64,000 nucleotides of DNA, taken from the NCBI RefSeq assembly GCF_006980715.1, contig NZ_SBHN01000015.1, positions 1 to 64,000 of the forward strand. The letters run 5' to 3'. A model generated the notes under the pieces. The model had not been told where the DNA came from. It saw nothing but the letters and a program-made list of their open reading frames with translations, and ran no database searches. Positions 1 through 9,149 of the stretch are shown here, one piece after another. The DNA comes from Telmatospirillum sp. J64-1. GTDB lineage: Bacteria > Pseudomonadota > Alphaproteobacteria > Rhodospirillales > Magnetospirillaceae. Position 1 is the stretch's first letter. The number at the start of each line of letters is the position of its first letter. Made by a program: the position numbers and the translations under genes.

Positions 1-7
1 ACGTAGA

Positions 8-44
8 CCGCCGCCAGAGATCAAGCTCTGGCGGCGGTTTTTTT
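8..44 (+). terminator. Rho-independent terminator of a gene left of the window
   Basis: A perfect 12-bp stem (CCGCCGCCAGAG with its complement) and a 6-nt loop are followed by seven T residues. The T-run lies on the plus-strand side, so it should end a rightward transcript that begins before the window. It also lies downstream of the leftward chemoreceptor gene but has no T-run in that direction. Confidence 0.85.
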
Positions 45-105
45 AAGGGCAAAGCAGCCTCGATTTGCCACCTAAAAGGCCGATCCTCCCCCGCGCAAAG
101 GTCTC

Positions 106-142
106 CATGCTGAGGAGCCCCGCAGGGGCGTCTCGAAGCATG
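106..142. repeat. Palindromic intergenic repeat, family B copy 1
   Basis: The segment has the form CATGC-TGAGGAGC-...-GCGTCTCGAA-GCATG, with an inner CCCCGCAGGGG hairpin. Related copies occur at 30047-30084, 30751-30838 and 37741-37840. All lie between genes. They share a core GAGGAGC(hairpin)GCGTCTCGAA, as in dispersed alphaproteobacterial palindromic elements. Confidence 0.75.
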
Positions 143-174
143 AATACGCGCGCCCTGCGTAACGCAACTCTCCC

Positions 175-1872
175 TTACGCCGTCCGCACGTCGCCGAGGA
201 AGCGGGCGACCAGGCTGCGGATGGTTTCAGCCTGCTGCGAGAGTTCCTGAGCGGCGTTCAGCACCTGGACCGAGGCTTCCTGGGTTTCTGTGGCCGCCTG
301 GGTCACGGCGACGATATTGACCGTGACGTCGGCGGTGCCGGCGGCGGTCTGCTGGACGTTGCGCGAGATTTCCTGCGTGGCGGCGCTCTGCTGCTCGACG
401 GCAGCGGCGATGGTGCCGGCGATGGTATTGATTTCGGCGATGGTCTGGCCGATGGCGCTGATGGCCTCCACCGCCTGACGGGTCGAGTCCTGGACGCCGC
501 CGATCTGGGCGGCGATCTCCTCGGTCGCCTTGGAGGTCTGGTTGGCGAGGCTCTTCACCTCGTTGGCGACGACGGCGAAGCCTTTTCCGGCTTCCCCGGC
601 GCGCGCCGCTTCGATGGTGGCGTTCAGCGCCAGCAGGTTGGTCTGGCTGGCGATGTCGGTGATCAGGCCCACTACTTGGCCGATGCGGTCGGCGGCATCG
701 GACAGGCTGCGCACGATCTGGTCCGTCCGGGTGGCCTGTTCGGCGGCACTGGTCGAGATGGTGCTGGAATGGGCGACCTGGCGCGCGATCTCGCCGATCG
801 AGGCGGACAGCTCCTCGGCGGCGGTGGCCACGGCCTGGACATTGGCGGTGGCCTGTTCGGCCGCCCCGGCGACATTGGTCGAGCGCTGGGCGGTGAGGTC
901 GGCGGTGCCGGACATGCTGGACGCCGTGGCGCGCAACTCGGTGGCGGCGGAGGCGACGGTCTCCAGGGCGCGGGCGGCCTTGCCGTCGAAATCCTGGGTC
1001 AGCAATTCGATGCGGCGGGCGCGTTCCTCGCGGGCCTGGCGCTCGGCCTCCTGTTCCTGGGCCAGGCGGTCGGCGGCGACGATATTGTCGCGGAAGACCT
1101 GCAGGGCGCGGGCCATCTCGCCGATCTCGTCGCCGCGCTCGGTGCCTTCGATGGAGACGTCGGTGTCGCGGCCGGACAGGCGGGCCATGACGGCCTGCAT
1201 CTTGCCCAGGATGGCGAAGTTGCGGCGCAGGAAGAGGATGACCACCGCGCCGATGGCCAGGGTGGACAGCACGACGACCAGCGCCGTCTTCCACAGGATG
1301 TTGTTGACGATGGCGATGAAATCGGCGCGCGGCAGGCCGACGAACAGGACGCCGATCACCTCGCCGGAGCGCGACAGGATCGGGTCATAGGCGACGTAAT
1401 AGGGCTGGCCCAGGATATCGGCTTCGCCGCGATAGGGTTTGCGGGCGCCCAGCACCGTGTCGTAGACGGGGCCGGGGGCCAGCTTGGTGCCGACGGCGCG
1501 GCTGCCGTCGTCATGCTTGATGTTGGTGGCGATGCGGGTGTCGCGCATGAAAATGGTCGCCACCCCGCCCATCAGCTCGGCGACCTCGTCCACCACCCGG
1601 TAATCGCCATTCAGGGGCACGTCTCCGGCATAGAACTTGTCGCCCTCGATGCGGAACTCGCTACCCAGGCGTTTGAGCAGGGCCCAGGCCACGGCCATGC
1701 TGGAATTCTGCTTTTCCACGGCCATCTCCCCCAATTCGCTTTGCAGCGTCAGGGTGACGGTGACGGTCGTGGCGGCCGCCAGGCCCAGCAGGCCGGCGAT
1801 GGCGATGGCGGCGATCTTGGTGGTCAGGCGAAGCTTGCGGAAGAGGCTCATCAGGCGGTTTCCAGGCGACAT
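175..1872 (-). CDS. Methyl-accepting chemotaxis protein with single Cache sensor
   Basis: Inner-membrane chemoreceptor that signals to CheA/CheW. A first membrane segment lies near residues 18-42. It is followed by a periplasmic single-Cache domain of the Cache_3 type (about 45-185, with a GVLFVGLP end typical of these domains), a second membrane segment near 190-213, a HAMP linker rich in [12 protein letters not shown]-type heptads, and a long MA signalling coiled coil. The conserved hairpin tip reads [18 protein letters not shown]. There is no C-terminal NWETF-like CheR tether. An alternative start is the internal Met at position 1851, which puts the first membrane segment nearer the N-terminus. 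No strong ribosome site is seen at either start. Ligand unknown. Confidence 0.93.
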   Translation of the reverse strand: MSPGNRLMSLFRKLRLTTKIAAIAIAGLLGLAAATTVTVTLTLQSELGEMAVEKQNSSMAVAWALLKRLGSEFRIEGDKFYAGDVPLNGDYRVVDEVAELMGGVATIFMRDTRIATNIKHDDGSRAVGTKLAPGPVYDTVLGARKPYRGEADILGQPYYVAYDPILSRSGEVIGVLFVGLPRADFIAIVNNILWKTALVVVLSTLAIGAVVILFLRRNFAILGKMQAVMARLSGRDTDVSIEGTERGDEIGEMARALQVFRDNIVAADRLAQEQEAERQAREERARRIELLTQDFDGKAARALETVASAATELRATASSMSGTADLTAQRSTNVAGAAEQATANVQAVATAAEELSASIGEIARQVAHSSTISTSAAEQATRTDQIVRSLSDAADRIGQVVGLITDIASQTNLLALNATIEAARAGEAGKGFAVVANEVKSLANQTSKATEEIAAQIGGVQDSTRQAVEAISAIGQTIAEINTIAGTIAAAVEQQSAATQEISRNVQQTAAGTADVTVNIVAVTQAATETQEASVQVLNAAQELSQQAETIRSLVARFLGDVRTA

Positions 1873-1909
1873 TAGCCGATCGCTAATACCTTAAACGAAG
1901 GTATTAGCG
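1870..1909 (-). promoter_or_regulatory. Nested inverted repeats at the chemoreceptor start
   Basis: A perfect 12-bp inverted repeat, CGCTAATACCTT (1881-1892) and its complement (1898-1909), has a 5-nt loop. A third ATTAGC half-site at 1871-1876 can instead pair with GCTAAT at 1882-1887. In the leftward transcript this second hairpin would include the AUG at 1872. The element could be an operator or an RNA switch. The structure is seen; the function is inference. Confidence 0.5.
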
Positions 1910-1984
1910 TTCTCTACTGTGATTGCATGGGGCATGCAGGCGGGGCGGGAACCGGGGTGAGGCTTTTTCCGGTTCCCGCGGAGC

Positions 1985-3190
1985 CTAATCCAACTGGATG
2001 AAGAGAGCCTTAAGGTAGGCCGATTCCGGCAGGAAGGGATGCAGGGGGTGGTCCGGACCCGCGCCCGAGACGCGCAGGATGCGTCCGGTGCGGCCCGCCG
2101 AGAACAGGCCCTGGCGGATTTCCTCGGCGAAGGCGTCCGGGGCCATGTGGTGGGAGCAGGAGGCGGCCAGCAGGAAGCCGCCGGGTTCGACCAGCGGGGC
2201 GCAGAGGCGGGCCATCTTGCGGTAGCCTTTGGCGCCCGCGGCAAGATCCTTCCTGGATTTGACGAAGGCCGGCGGATCGGCGATGACCAGGCCGAAGCGT
2301 TCGCCGGCGGCGGCCAGCCGGGTCATCTCGCCGAAGGCCTCGGCCCGCTCGAAGCGGCAGCGTTCGGCGACGCCGTTCAGCCGGGCGGAGGCCTCGGCCA
2401 GGGCGAGCGAGCTTTCCGAACGGTCCACGGCGATCACTTCCGAGGCACCGCCCAGCGCCGCCTGGACGGCGAAGCCCCCCGCATAGGTGTAGAAGTCGAT
2501 GACCCGGCGCCTGCCGGCGAAGCGGGCGGCATAGGCGCGGTTGTCGCGCTGGTCGAAGAACCAGCCGGTCTTCTGCCCCTCGGTCAGGTCGGCCAGGAAG
2601 CGGGCGCCGTTCTCGACCAGTTCCACCGGGCCGGACAATTCTCCCCGTGCCACCTTGTGATAAAGCTCCAGCCCTTCGAGCTTGCGCACCGGGCTGTCGT
2701 TGCGGAGGACCACGGCGCGCGGCGACAGCACTTCGTCCAGGGCGTCGAGCAGCAGGGGCAGCAGCAGCTCCATCCCCGCCGTGTTGATCTGCAGGGCCAG
2801 CACATCCCCGTAGCGGTCGGCCACCAAGCCGGGCAGGCCGTCGGCCTCGGAATGGATCAGGCGGTAATGAGGAGCGGCAAACAGCGTCTCGCGCAGGGAA
2901 AGGGCGGCGCGCAGGCGCCGGACCAGATAGTCGCGGTCGATAATCTGCTCGGCGTCGCGGTCGATCAGCCGGGCGGCGATCAGCGAATGCGGATTGAAGC
3001 TGGCGACGCCCAGGGTCTGGCCGCCGGCATCCATCAGCGTGACGAGGCTGCCCGGCGGCAGGGCCTTGGCTTCGGGCGTCATCTGGACTTCGTTTGAAAA
3101 AGCCCAGGGATGACCGGTGCGCAACCGTTTCGAGCGGCCGGACTGAAAGGTGACACGCGGACGGGAGAGGCTGTCTTGGAGGTTGTTCAT
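1985..3190 (-). CDS. rlmI: Class I SAM-dependent rRNA methyltransferase, RlmI-like
   Basis: Probably methylates a cytosine of 23S rRNA (E. coli RlmI makes m5C1962). The 401-residue length matches the family. An N-terminal PUA-like domain (about 10-85, with the GHPWAFSNEV segment) is followed by the catalytic Rossmann domain. That domain carries a SAM-binding YTYAGGFAVQAA motif and an acidic IAVDRSE strand end, with a downstream ADPPAFVKS catalytic loop. The start is at 3190 because the protein MNNLQDSL... then begins just before the PUA domain; an upstream in-frame extension has no family similarity. Divergent from ccoN, sharing a 329-bp intergenic region. The exact target base is inferred from family. 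Confidence 0.85.
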   Translation of the reverse strand: MNNLQDSLSRPRVTFQSGRSKRLRTGHPWAFSNEVQMTPEAKALPPGSLVTLMDAGGQTLGVASFNPHSLIAARLIDRDAEQIIDRDYLVRRLRAALSLRETLFAAPHYRLIHSEADGLPGLVADRYGDVLALQINTAGMELLLPLLLDALDEVLSPRAVVLRNDSPVRKLEGLELYHKVARGELSGPVELVENGARFLADLTEGQKTGWFFDQRDNRAYAARFAGRRRVIDFYTYAGGFAVQAALGGASEVIAVDRSESSLALAEASARLNGVAERCRFERAEAFGEMTRLAAAGERFGLVIADPPAFVKSRKDLAAGAKGYRKMARLCAPLVEPGGFLLAASCSHHMAPDAFAEEIRQGLFSAGRTGRILRVSGAGPDHPLHPFLPESAYLKALFIQLD

Positions 3191-3317
3191 GGGGGCGCAG
3201 TCTAGCGTGGCGAGCAAAGGGGGCAAGCGAAGAAGCAGCTTTTTCTTTAGTCTAATTTCAGAGTAGGTTCCCTCTTTTGGATAGGGGGTGGTCCATCTCT
3301 CTAAAACTTGTATGGTT

Positions 3318-3359
3318 TTGATCTGGATCAATGGCCGGGGGCTGCCACTCCGGCATATT
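3318..3359 (+). promoter_or_regulatory. FNR box and class II promoter of the cco operon
   Basis: TTGATctggATCAA at 3318-3331 is a perfect FNR/FixK consensus. A -10-like CATATT at 3354-3359 lies so that the box centre falls at about -41.5 from a predicted start near 3366. That is the classic arrangement for activation by FNR under low oxygen. It implies a leader of about 150 nt before ccoN. The rest of the 3191-3519 intergenic stretch shows no further clear element. Spacing fits an active site; start not measured. Confidence 0.85.
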
Positions 3360-3519
3360 CCGGCGAACCTGGACTCGGCCTTCGGGGCATAGTGCTTTGG
3401 AGGAAGGTAGTCTTGCCGCGCCGCATGGCGGGAGGGGGCGAAAACGACCCGACGGCGGCATCAGGCGGCAGGGCGGAATGGGCCGCCCACAAACATTTTG
3501 GTCGAAACAGGAGTTCGGC

Positions 3520-4995
3520 ATGACCCAAGCGACCATGGCGCACGGAGCCCAGCGGGCCGCGGCGCCTGTCTATTATGAAGATGTCATCAAGAAGTTCGTC
3601 CTGGCGGCGACCTTCTGGGGCATCGTCGGCTTTCTGGCAGGCGTTTACATTGCCTTCCAGCTGGCCTATCCGGTCTTGAACCTGGGCCTCGAGTGGACCT
3701 CTTTCGGTCGCTTGCGTCCCGTTCATACCTCCGCCGTGATCTTTGCGTTCGGCGGCAACGTGCTGATCGGCACCTCTTTCTACGTGGTGCAGCGCACCTG
3801 CCGGGCTTCGCTGTTCGGTGGCAGGGGGCTGGCGAACTTCATCTTCTGGGGATATCAGCTCTTCATCGTCCTGGCGGCGCTCAGCTACGTGCTGGGCTAC
3901 ACCGACGGTAAGGAATACGCGGAACCCGAATGGATCGTCGACCTGTGGCTGACGATCGTGTGGGTGGCCTATATCACCGCCTTCGTCGGTACGCTGCTGA
4001 AGCGCGAAGAGCCCCACATCTACGTCGCCAACTGGTTCTACCTGGGCTTCATGGTCACCGTGGCCATGCTGCACCTGGGCAACAACCTGGCGGTGCCGGT
4101 GTCCCTCTTCGGCATGAAGAGCTACGGCCTGTTCTCGGGCGTCCAGGATGCGCTGATCCAGTGGTGGTACGGCCATAACGCGGTGGGCTTCTTCCTGACC
4201 GCCGGCTTCCTCGGGATCATGTACTACTTCATCCCGAAGCGCGCCAATCGCCCGGTCTATTCCTACCGCCTGTCGATCGTGCACTTCTGGGCCCTGATCT
4301 TCCTCTATATCTGGGCCGGCCCGCACCACCTGCACTACACCGCGCTGCCGGATTGGGCGCAGACCCTGGGCATGACCTTCTCGGTGATGCTGTGGATGCC
4401 GTCCTGGGGTGGCATGATCAACGGCCTGATGACCCTGTCTGGTGCCTGGGACAAGCTGCGCACCGACCCGGTGATGCGCTTCCTGGTCACGGCGGTGGCC
4501 TTCTACGGCATGGCGACCTTCGAAGGTCCGATGATGTCGATCAAGTCGGTCAACTCGCTGTCGCATTACACCGACTGGACCGTCGGCCACGTGCATTCCG
4601 GCGCCCTGGGCTGGGTTGCCTTCATCAGCTTCGGCGCCCTGTACTACCTGGTGCCCGTGCTGTGGAAGCGCAAGTCGCTCTACTCCATGCGCTTGGTCAG
4701 CCTGCACTTCTGGATCGCGACCCTGGGCATCCTTCTCTACATCACCGCGATGTGGATCTCGGGGATCATGCAGGGCCTGATGTGGCGCGCCTATGACGAG
4801 TACGGCTTCCTGCAGTACTCCTTCATCGAGACCGTCGAGGCCATGCATCCGTACTACGTGATCCGCGGCATTGGTGGCGTCCTCTTCCTCGCTGGCGCCC
4901 TGGTCATGGTCTACAACTTCTTCCGGACCATCCGCGGCGACGTCCGTAAGGAAGCCCCGTACGAGACCACGGCCGCCGTGGCAGCGCGCGGTTAA
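3520..4995 (+). CDS. ccoN: cbb3-type cytochrome c oxidase subunit I
   Basis: Catalytic subunit of the high-affinity cbb3 terminal oxidase: reduces O2 to water at a heme b3-CuB centre in the inner membrane and pumps protons. The 491 residues carry about 12 hydrophobic segments and the expected histidine ligands, for example in [28 protein letters not shown] and [14 protein letters not shown]. The start at 3520 is preceded by ACAGGAG; an in-frame extension back to 3331 overlaps the FNR box and lacks family similarity. First gene of ccoNOQP; 12 bp before ccoO. Expected to be induced microaerobically through the FNR box upstream. Confidence 0.97.
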   Translation: MTQATMAHGAQRAAAPVYYEDVIKKFVLAATFWGIVGFLAGVYIAFQLAYPVLNLGLEWTSFGRLRPVHTSAVIFAFGGNVLIGTSFYVVQRTCRASLFGGRGLANFIFWGYQLFIVLAALSYVLGYTDGKEYAEPEWIVDLWLTIVWVAYITAFVGTLLKREEPHIYVANWFYLGFMVTVAMLHLGNNLAVPVSLFGMKSYGLFSGVQDALIQWWYGHNAVGFFLTAGFLGIMYYFIPKRANRPVYSYRLSIVHFWALIFLYIWAGPHHLHYTALPDWAQTLGMTFSVMLWMPSWGGMINGLMTLSGAWDKLRTDPVMRFLVTAVAFYGMATFEGPMMSIKSVNSLSHYTDWTVGHVHSGALGWVAFISFGALYYLVPVLWKRKSLYSMRLVSLHFWIATLGILLYITAMWISGIMQGLMWRAYDEYGFLQYSFIETVEAMHPYYVIRGIGGVLFLAGALVMVYNFFRTIRGDVRKEAPYETTAAVAARG

Positions 4996-5007
4996 GGAGA
5001 GCGATCC

Positions 5008-5748
5008 ATGTCTTTGGTCAAGAAACACAAGAAGCTGGAAACCAACGTCGCCCTGTTGCTGATCGGCATGCTCGTGACGGTCATCATCGGCGGCCTGGTG
5101 GAAATCATCCCGCTCTTCACCATCCAGTCCACTATCGAGAAGGTGCAGGGCATGCGGCCCTACACCCCTCTCGAGCTGGCGGGCCGCAACATCTACATCA
5201 AGGAAGGCTGCTACAACTGCCACAGCCAGATGATCCGTCCGTTCCGTGACGAGGTCGAACGCTATGGCCATTACAGCCTGGCGGCCGAATCCAAGTACGA
5301 CCATCCGTTCCAGTGGGGCTCGAAGCGTACCGGCCCCGATCTGGCGCGCGTGGGCGGCAAGTATTCGAACGAATGGCATGTCCGTCACCTGATCGATCCG
5401 CGCGAAGTCGTGCCGGGTTCGATCATGCCGAGCTATGCCCATCTGATGCGGCCGCTGAAATATGACGATATCGGCGACCATCTGCGCACCCTGCGGATTG
5501 TCGGCGTTCCCTATACCGACGAGGACATCGCCAATGCCAAGGCCGACCTGGAAGCCCAGGCCGACCCCGATGCGGATAGCTCCGGCCTGATCGCTCGCTA
5601 CGCCGATGCGCGTCAGTCCAATGTCCGTGTCGATAACTTCGGTGGTACGTCGCAGATCACCGAGATGGATGCTCTCGTTGCTTACCTGCAGATGCTGGGT
5701 ACGCTGGTCGATTTCTCGACCTTCGATGCCTCGCAGGCACAGCGCTAA
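5008..5748 (+). CDS. ccoO: cbb3-type cytochrome c oxidase subunit II, monoheme c
   Basis: Membrane-anchored monoheme cytochrome c that passes electrons to CcoN. One N-terminal transmembrane helix (about 14-38) precedes a periplasmic domain with the heme c motif CYNCHSQ. That motif is followed by the conserved [16 protein letters not shown] stretch, and a downstream [11 protein letters not shown] segment supplies the distal Met. Its 246 residues are usual for CcoO. The ribosome site AAGGAG precedes the ATG; the gene follows ccoN by 12 bp and precedes ccoQ by 9 bp. Confidence 0.97.
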   Translation: MSLVKKHKKLETNVALLLIGMLVTVIIGGLVEIIPLFTIQSTIEKVQGMRPYTPLELAGRNIYIKEGCYNCHSQMIRPFRDEVERYGHYSLAAESKYDHPFQWGSKRTGPDLARVGGKYSNEWHVRHLIDPREVVPGSIMPSYAHLMRPLKYDDIGDHLRTLRIVGVPYTDEDIANAKADLEAQADPDADSSGLIARYADARQSNVRVDNFGGTSQITEMDALVAYLQMLGTLVDFSTFDASQAQR

Positions 5749-5757
5749 GGGGGCGGA

Positions 5758-5925
5758 GTGGATCTCCAAGCTCTATCCGAGTTCTTCCGCTCCCTCTGGG
5801 GGCTTTGGCTGATGATTCTCTTCCTCGGGATCGTCGCCTACGCATTCTGGCCGCGCAACAAGGACCGGCTCGAACGCTACGGCGACATGCCCTTGAGGGA
5901 TGATGATGACGAGGAGCGCCGATAA
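5758..5925 (+). CDS. ccoQ: cbb3-type cytochrome oxidase subunit CcoQ
   Basis: Small subunit (55 residues) thought to stabilise the cbb3 complex. It starts at a GTG preceded by AAGGGGGCGGA, nine bases after the ccoO stop. A single membrane helix (about 13-30, LWGLWLMILFLGIVAYAF) is followed by WPRNKDRLERYGDMPLRDDD, a typical CcoQ tail. The stop overlaps the ccoP start in a TAATG junction, suggesting translational coupling. Position and layout support the call as much as sequence. Confidence 0.93.
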   Translation: MDLQALSEFFRSLWGLWLMILFLGIVAYAFWPRNKDRLERYGDMPLRDDDDEERR

Positions 5926-6791
5926 TGGCTTCTGTGGAAAAGGACCACGTCAGTGGCCAGGATACGACTGGTCATGAGTGGGACGGCATCAAGGAACTGA
6001 ACACGCCCATTCCGAAGTGGTGGGTCTATGTGTTCTTCGCCTGCATCCTGTGGTCGGTGGGCTACTGGTTCGTTTATCCCGCCTGGCCGACCCTCAATTC
6101 CTATACCAAGGGTGCTTTCGGCTACAGCTCGCGCGGCCAGCTGGTCGGCGAGATGGAGAAGGCCCGCGAGGCCCGCGCCAGCTGGGAAGGCCGCTTCACC
6201 AACGCTTCGGTCGAAGAGATCGCTGCGGACCGTGAGCTGCTGACTTATGCCATGGCCGGCGGCCGTGCTTTGTTCGGCGAGAACTGCGCTCCCTGCCACG
6301 GCGCGGGCGGCGTCGGCGCCTTTGGTTATCCGGCGCTGGTGGACGACCAGTGGATCTGGGGCGGTTCGCTCGAGGACATCCAGTACACCATCACTCATGG
6401 CGTGCGGAACGAGACCGACGAGGCCCGCATCGGCGAAATGCCGGCCTTCGGCCGCGACGGCATCCTGTCCACCCAGGAAATCAACCTGGTGGCCGAATAC
6501 GTGCTGTCGCTCTCGGGCAATGCCACCGATGCGGCGGCGGCCAGGAACGGTGAAGAGATCTATCTCGAGAACTGTGCCGCCTGCCACATGGATGACGGCT
6601 CCGGCATGCGCGAACTGGGGGCTCCGCCGCTGAACAACAATCTGTGGCTCTTCAACGGCACCAAGGAGGGCGTGGTCGCTCAGATCACCAATCCCCGGCA
6701 TGGCAGCATGCCGGCCTGGGGCCTGCGCATGAGCGAAAACGACATCAAGCTGCTGACCGTCTACGTCCACTCGCTGGGCGGCGGCGAATAA
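5925..6791 (+). CDS. ccoP: cbb3-type cytochrome c oxidase subunit III, diheme c
   Basis: Diheme cytochrome c subunit taking electrons from periplasmic cytochrome c to CcoO/CcoN. A transmembrane helix near residues 30-55 (WVYVFFACILWSVGYWFVYPAW) is followed by two cytochrome c domains with heme motifs CAPCH and CAACH and axial methionines in GEMPAFG and GSMPAWG. Its 288 residues are normal. It is the last gene of ccoNOQP and is followed by a strong terminator. Confidence 0.97.
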   Translation: MASVEKDHVSGQDTTGHEWDGIKELNTPIPKWWVYVFFACILWSVGYWFVYPAWPTLNSYTKGAFGYSSRGQLVGEMEKAREARASWEGRFTNASVEEIAADRELLTYAMAGGRALFGENCAPCHGAGGVGAFGYPALVDDQWIWGGSLEDIQYTITHGVRNETDEARIGEMPAFGRDGILSTQEINLVAEYVLSLSGNATDAAAARNGEEIYLENCAACHMDDGSGMRELGAPPLNNNLWLFNGTKEGVVAQITNPRHGSMPAWGLRMSENDIKLLTVYVHSLGGGE

Positions 6792-6816
6792 GCCGGCTGA
6801 AGCGTCGCTTCTAAAG

Positions 6817-6848
6817 GCGCGGAACGGGCGACCGTTCCGCGCTTTTTT
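6817..6848 (+). terminator. Rho-independent terminator after ccoP
   Basis: A perfect 11-bp GC-rich stem (GCGCGGAACGG with its complement) and a GCGA loop are followed by six T residues. It separates ccoNOQP from the ccoG-led transcript. Confidence 0.92.
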
Positions 6849-7091
6849 CATGAGGAGAGGGCCGGAAAATCGTTGCCGCGGCGAGGTTTTTTCAATTTGC
6901 CCCCAAATCGCGTAGGGATTCGCCGACTCCGGTAATGCACCCTGTCCTTAAAGGATATATAAGAGGGGGGAGAGAGGCGGAGTCAGTCATGCGGATGCTG
7001 CATGTCAGATATGCGTTCTTGGCCGGGCGTGGCGTGAGCCCGGTCGCTAGACTGCCCGCATTTCCCAAACAATTCTAGGAACTAGGCAGCA
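6849..7091. other. Intergenic region upstream of ccoG
   Basis: About 240 bp without a gene. It has a T-rich stretch near 6888-6897 and an A/T-rich AAAGGATATATAAGAG segment near 6950-6966 that could hold a -10 element. No FNR-type palindrome is seen, so the assembly genes may be transcribed separately and not by FNR directly. Confidence 0.4.
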
Positions 7092-8573
7092 ATGGCTACA
7101 GTCAAGGAAGCCGCTGTCGGCAGCAGCCCGGCGTCCAGCAAGAAGCCCGAAGAGCCGGAGAAAGTGCCGCTATACGCCTATGAAAAGGTGTACCCGCGCA
7201 CGGTCAAGGGCCGTTTCCGGTCAATGAAGACCGTCTTGGTGGGGGTGCTTCTCGCGCTTTACTATCTGGTGCCGTTCCTGCGTTGGGACCGGGGGCCGGA
7301 CGCGCCGGACCAGGCCGTTCTGATCGATATGGTCGGCCGGCGGGCCTATTTCTTCATGATCGAAATCTGGCCGCAGGAGGTCTATTACCTCACCGGTCTG
7401 CTGATCATGGGCGCCATCGGCCTGTTCCTGGCGACCGCCCTGCTGGGCCGCGTCTGGTGCGGCTTCACCTGCCCGCAGACTGTTTGGACCGACCTGTTCA
7501 TCTGGGTCGAGCGCAAGTTCGAGGGCGACCGCAACGAGCGCATCAAGCTTGATCGCCAGCCCTGGAATGCCAATAAGCTGCTGCGCAAGCTGGGCAAGCA
7601 CAGTGTCTGGATGGTGATCGCCCTGCTGACCGGCGGCGCCTTCGTGCTGTATTTCAACGACGCCATGACGGTGATCGGCGAGATCGTGACCGGCCAGGCC
7701 GGATGGGGCGTCTATACCTTCCTCGCCATCTTCACCTCGACGACCTATCTGCTGGCAGGCTGGGCGCGCGAACAGGTCTGCCTTTATATGTGCCCCTGGC
7801 CGCGTTTCCAGGCGGCGATGGTGGACGAGCATTCGATGATCGTCACCTATGAGGAATGGCGCGGCGAGCCGCGCGGTTTCGCCAAGAAAGATACCGGCTT
7901 CGAGGGGCGCGGCCATTGCGTCGACTGCCGCATGTGCGTGCAGGTTTGCCCCACCGGCATCGATATCCGCGAAGGCTCGCAGATGGGCTGTATCGGCTGC
8001 GGCCTGTGCATCGATGCCTGCAACAGCGTGATGGACCGCTTCAACCTGCCGCGCGACCTGATCCGCTTCGACTCGGCCACCAATCAGTTGGCGCGCGAAC
8101 AGGGCCGGCCGGTGGCCAAGGTCAAGTGGGTGCGTCCGCGCACGGTGGCCTATGCGGTGCTGCTGCTGGTGGTTGGGTCTTTGATGGCCTTCGTCCTGGC
8201 GACGCGCGACACCACCGAAGTCAGCATCCAGCACGAACGCAGCCCGCTTTACGTGCAGCTTTCCGACGGCAACATCCGCAACGCCTATACCTACAAGATC
8301 CTCAACATGGTGCGCGAGGAGCGGGTCTATACCCTGCGGGTGAAGAATCTGGAGGGCGCCACGGTCTCGGTCATCGGCATCGATTCGCCCGACAGCCCCG
8401 ATGCCGCCATCCGCCTGCCCGTCAATCCCGACACCATCGGCAACTTCCGCATCTATGTCACCGCGCCGCCTTCCGCGCTGAACGGCCGGACCACCGATCT
8501 GTATTTCGAACTGACGGATCCGGATGGCCACAGCACCCTGAGCAAGTCTCTTTTCGCAGGACCCAGACAGTGA
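7092..8573 (+). CDS. ccoG: Cytochrome c oxidase accessory protein CcoG (FixG/RdxA)
   Basis: Membrane iron-sulfur protein linked to copper reduction during cbb3 oxidase assembly. The 493 residues have several membrane helices, a CGFTCPQTVWTDLF segment, and two ferredoxin-like clusters with motifs CVDCRMCVQVCP and CIGCGLCIDAC (about 275-325). The C-terminal periplasmic Ig-like domain is typical of the family. First gene of the assembly operon ccoGHIS; its TGA overlaps a possible GTG start for ccoH. Confidence 0.95.
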   Translation: MATVKEAAVGSSPASSKKPEEPEKVPLYAYEKVYPRTVKGRFRSMKTVLVGVLLALYYLVPFLRWDRGPDAPDQAVLIDMVGRRAYFFMIEIWPQEVYYLTGLLIMGAIGLFLATALLGRVWCGFTCPQTVWTDLFIWVERKFEGDRNERIKLDRQPWNANKLLRKLGKHSVWMVIALLTGGAFVLYFNDAMTVIGEIVTGQAGWGVYTFLAIFTSTTYLLAGWAREQVCLYMCPWPRFQAAMVDEHSMIVTYEEWRGEPRGFAKKDTGFEGRGHCVDCRMCVQVCPTGIDIREGSQMGCIGCGLCIDACNSVMDRFNLPRDLIRFDSATNQLAREQGRPVAKVKWVRPRTVAYAVLLLVVGSLMAFVLATRDTTEVSIQHERSPLYVQLSDGNIRNAYTYKILNMVREERVYTLRVKNLEGATVSVIGIDSPDSPDAAIRLPVNPDTIGNFRIYVTAPPSALNGRTTDLYFELTDPDGHSTLSKSLFAGPRQ

Positions 8574-8578
8574 GCAGC

Positions 8579-9106
8579 ATGAATCAAACCGTGAACGGCA
8601 CGACGAAACAGCCCCGCAAGCCCGGCTGGTGGTATCCCTATATCTTCGTTGCGGGATTCGCCGTGGTGGTTGGGGTGAACGGGATCATGTTCTATTACGC
8701 CAGTTCCACCTTCACCGGCCTGACGACGACCCAGGCCTTCGAAGACGGGCTGGCCTATAACAAGACCCTGGCCGCGGCGGAGATTCAGCGCCAGCGGGGC
8801 TGGCAGGTGGAGTTCGGGGTCGAGGCCTCGCCCCCGACTTCTGCCGAGCAGCAGTCGCGCTTCGCCGAAGTCTCGGCGACCTTCCTCGATCGCGACGGAC
8901 AGCCGCTGTCGGACCTGACGGTGAATGCCCTTCTGTTCCGCCCTACGGCGGAAGGTTACGACGTCAGCCGGGTCCTGACCCATGTGGGCGAAGGCCGTTA
9001 TGTGGCACCGGTCGAACTGCCGCTGTACGGGCAATGGGAATTGCGCCTGATCGGTTCGCGCGGCGAAGAGCAGCATCAGTTGGTCACGCGCGTCATCGTG
9101 CGCTGA
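8579..9106 (+). CDS. ccoH: FixH/CcoH family cbb3 oxidase assembly protein
   Basis: Small membrane protein (175 residues) needed for stable cbb3 oxidase; proposed to act with the CcoI copper pump. One N-terminal helix (about 20-42, YIFVAGFAVVVGVNGIMFYYA) is followed by a periplasmic beta-rich domain typical of FixH, including GLAYNKTLAAAEIQRQRGW. An in-frame GTG at 8570 overlapping the ccoG stop (GTGA) is an alternative start with a better-placed AGGA; the ATG at 8579 adds no upstream sequence of note. It lies 43 bp before ccoI. Confidence 0.9.
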   Translation: MNQTVNGTTKQPRKPGWWYPYIFVAGFAVVVGVNGIMFYYASSTFTGLTTTQAFEDGLAYNKTLAAAEIQRQRGWQVEFGVEASPPTSAEQQSRFAEVSATFLDRDGQPLSDLTVNALLFRPTAEGYDVSRVLTHVGEGRYVAPVELPLYGQWELRLIGSRGEEQHQLVTRVIVR

Positions 9107-9149
9107 GGCGGACGCCAGCAATACGACGCATCACGAAGTCCGGGGCGTA

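Noticed and set aside
3328-5769. An 813-codon open frame antisense to ccoN and ccoO
   Set aside because: High-GC coding DNA leaves long open antisense frames. The sequence is low-complexity (rich in Gly, His, Asp, Arg) and has no family match, while the plus strand encodes conserved oxidase subunits.
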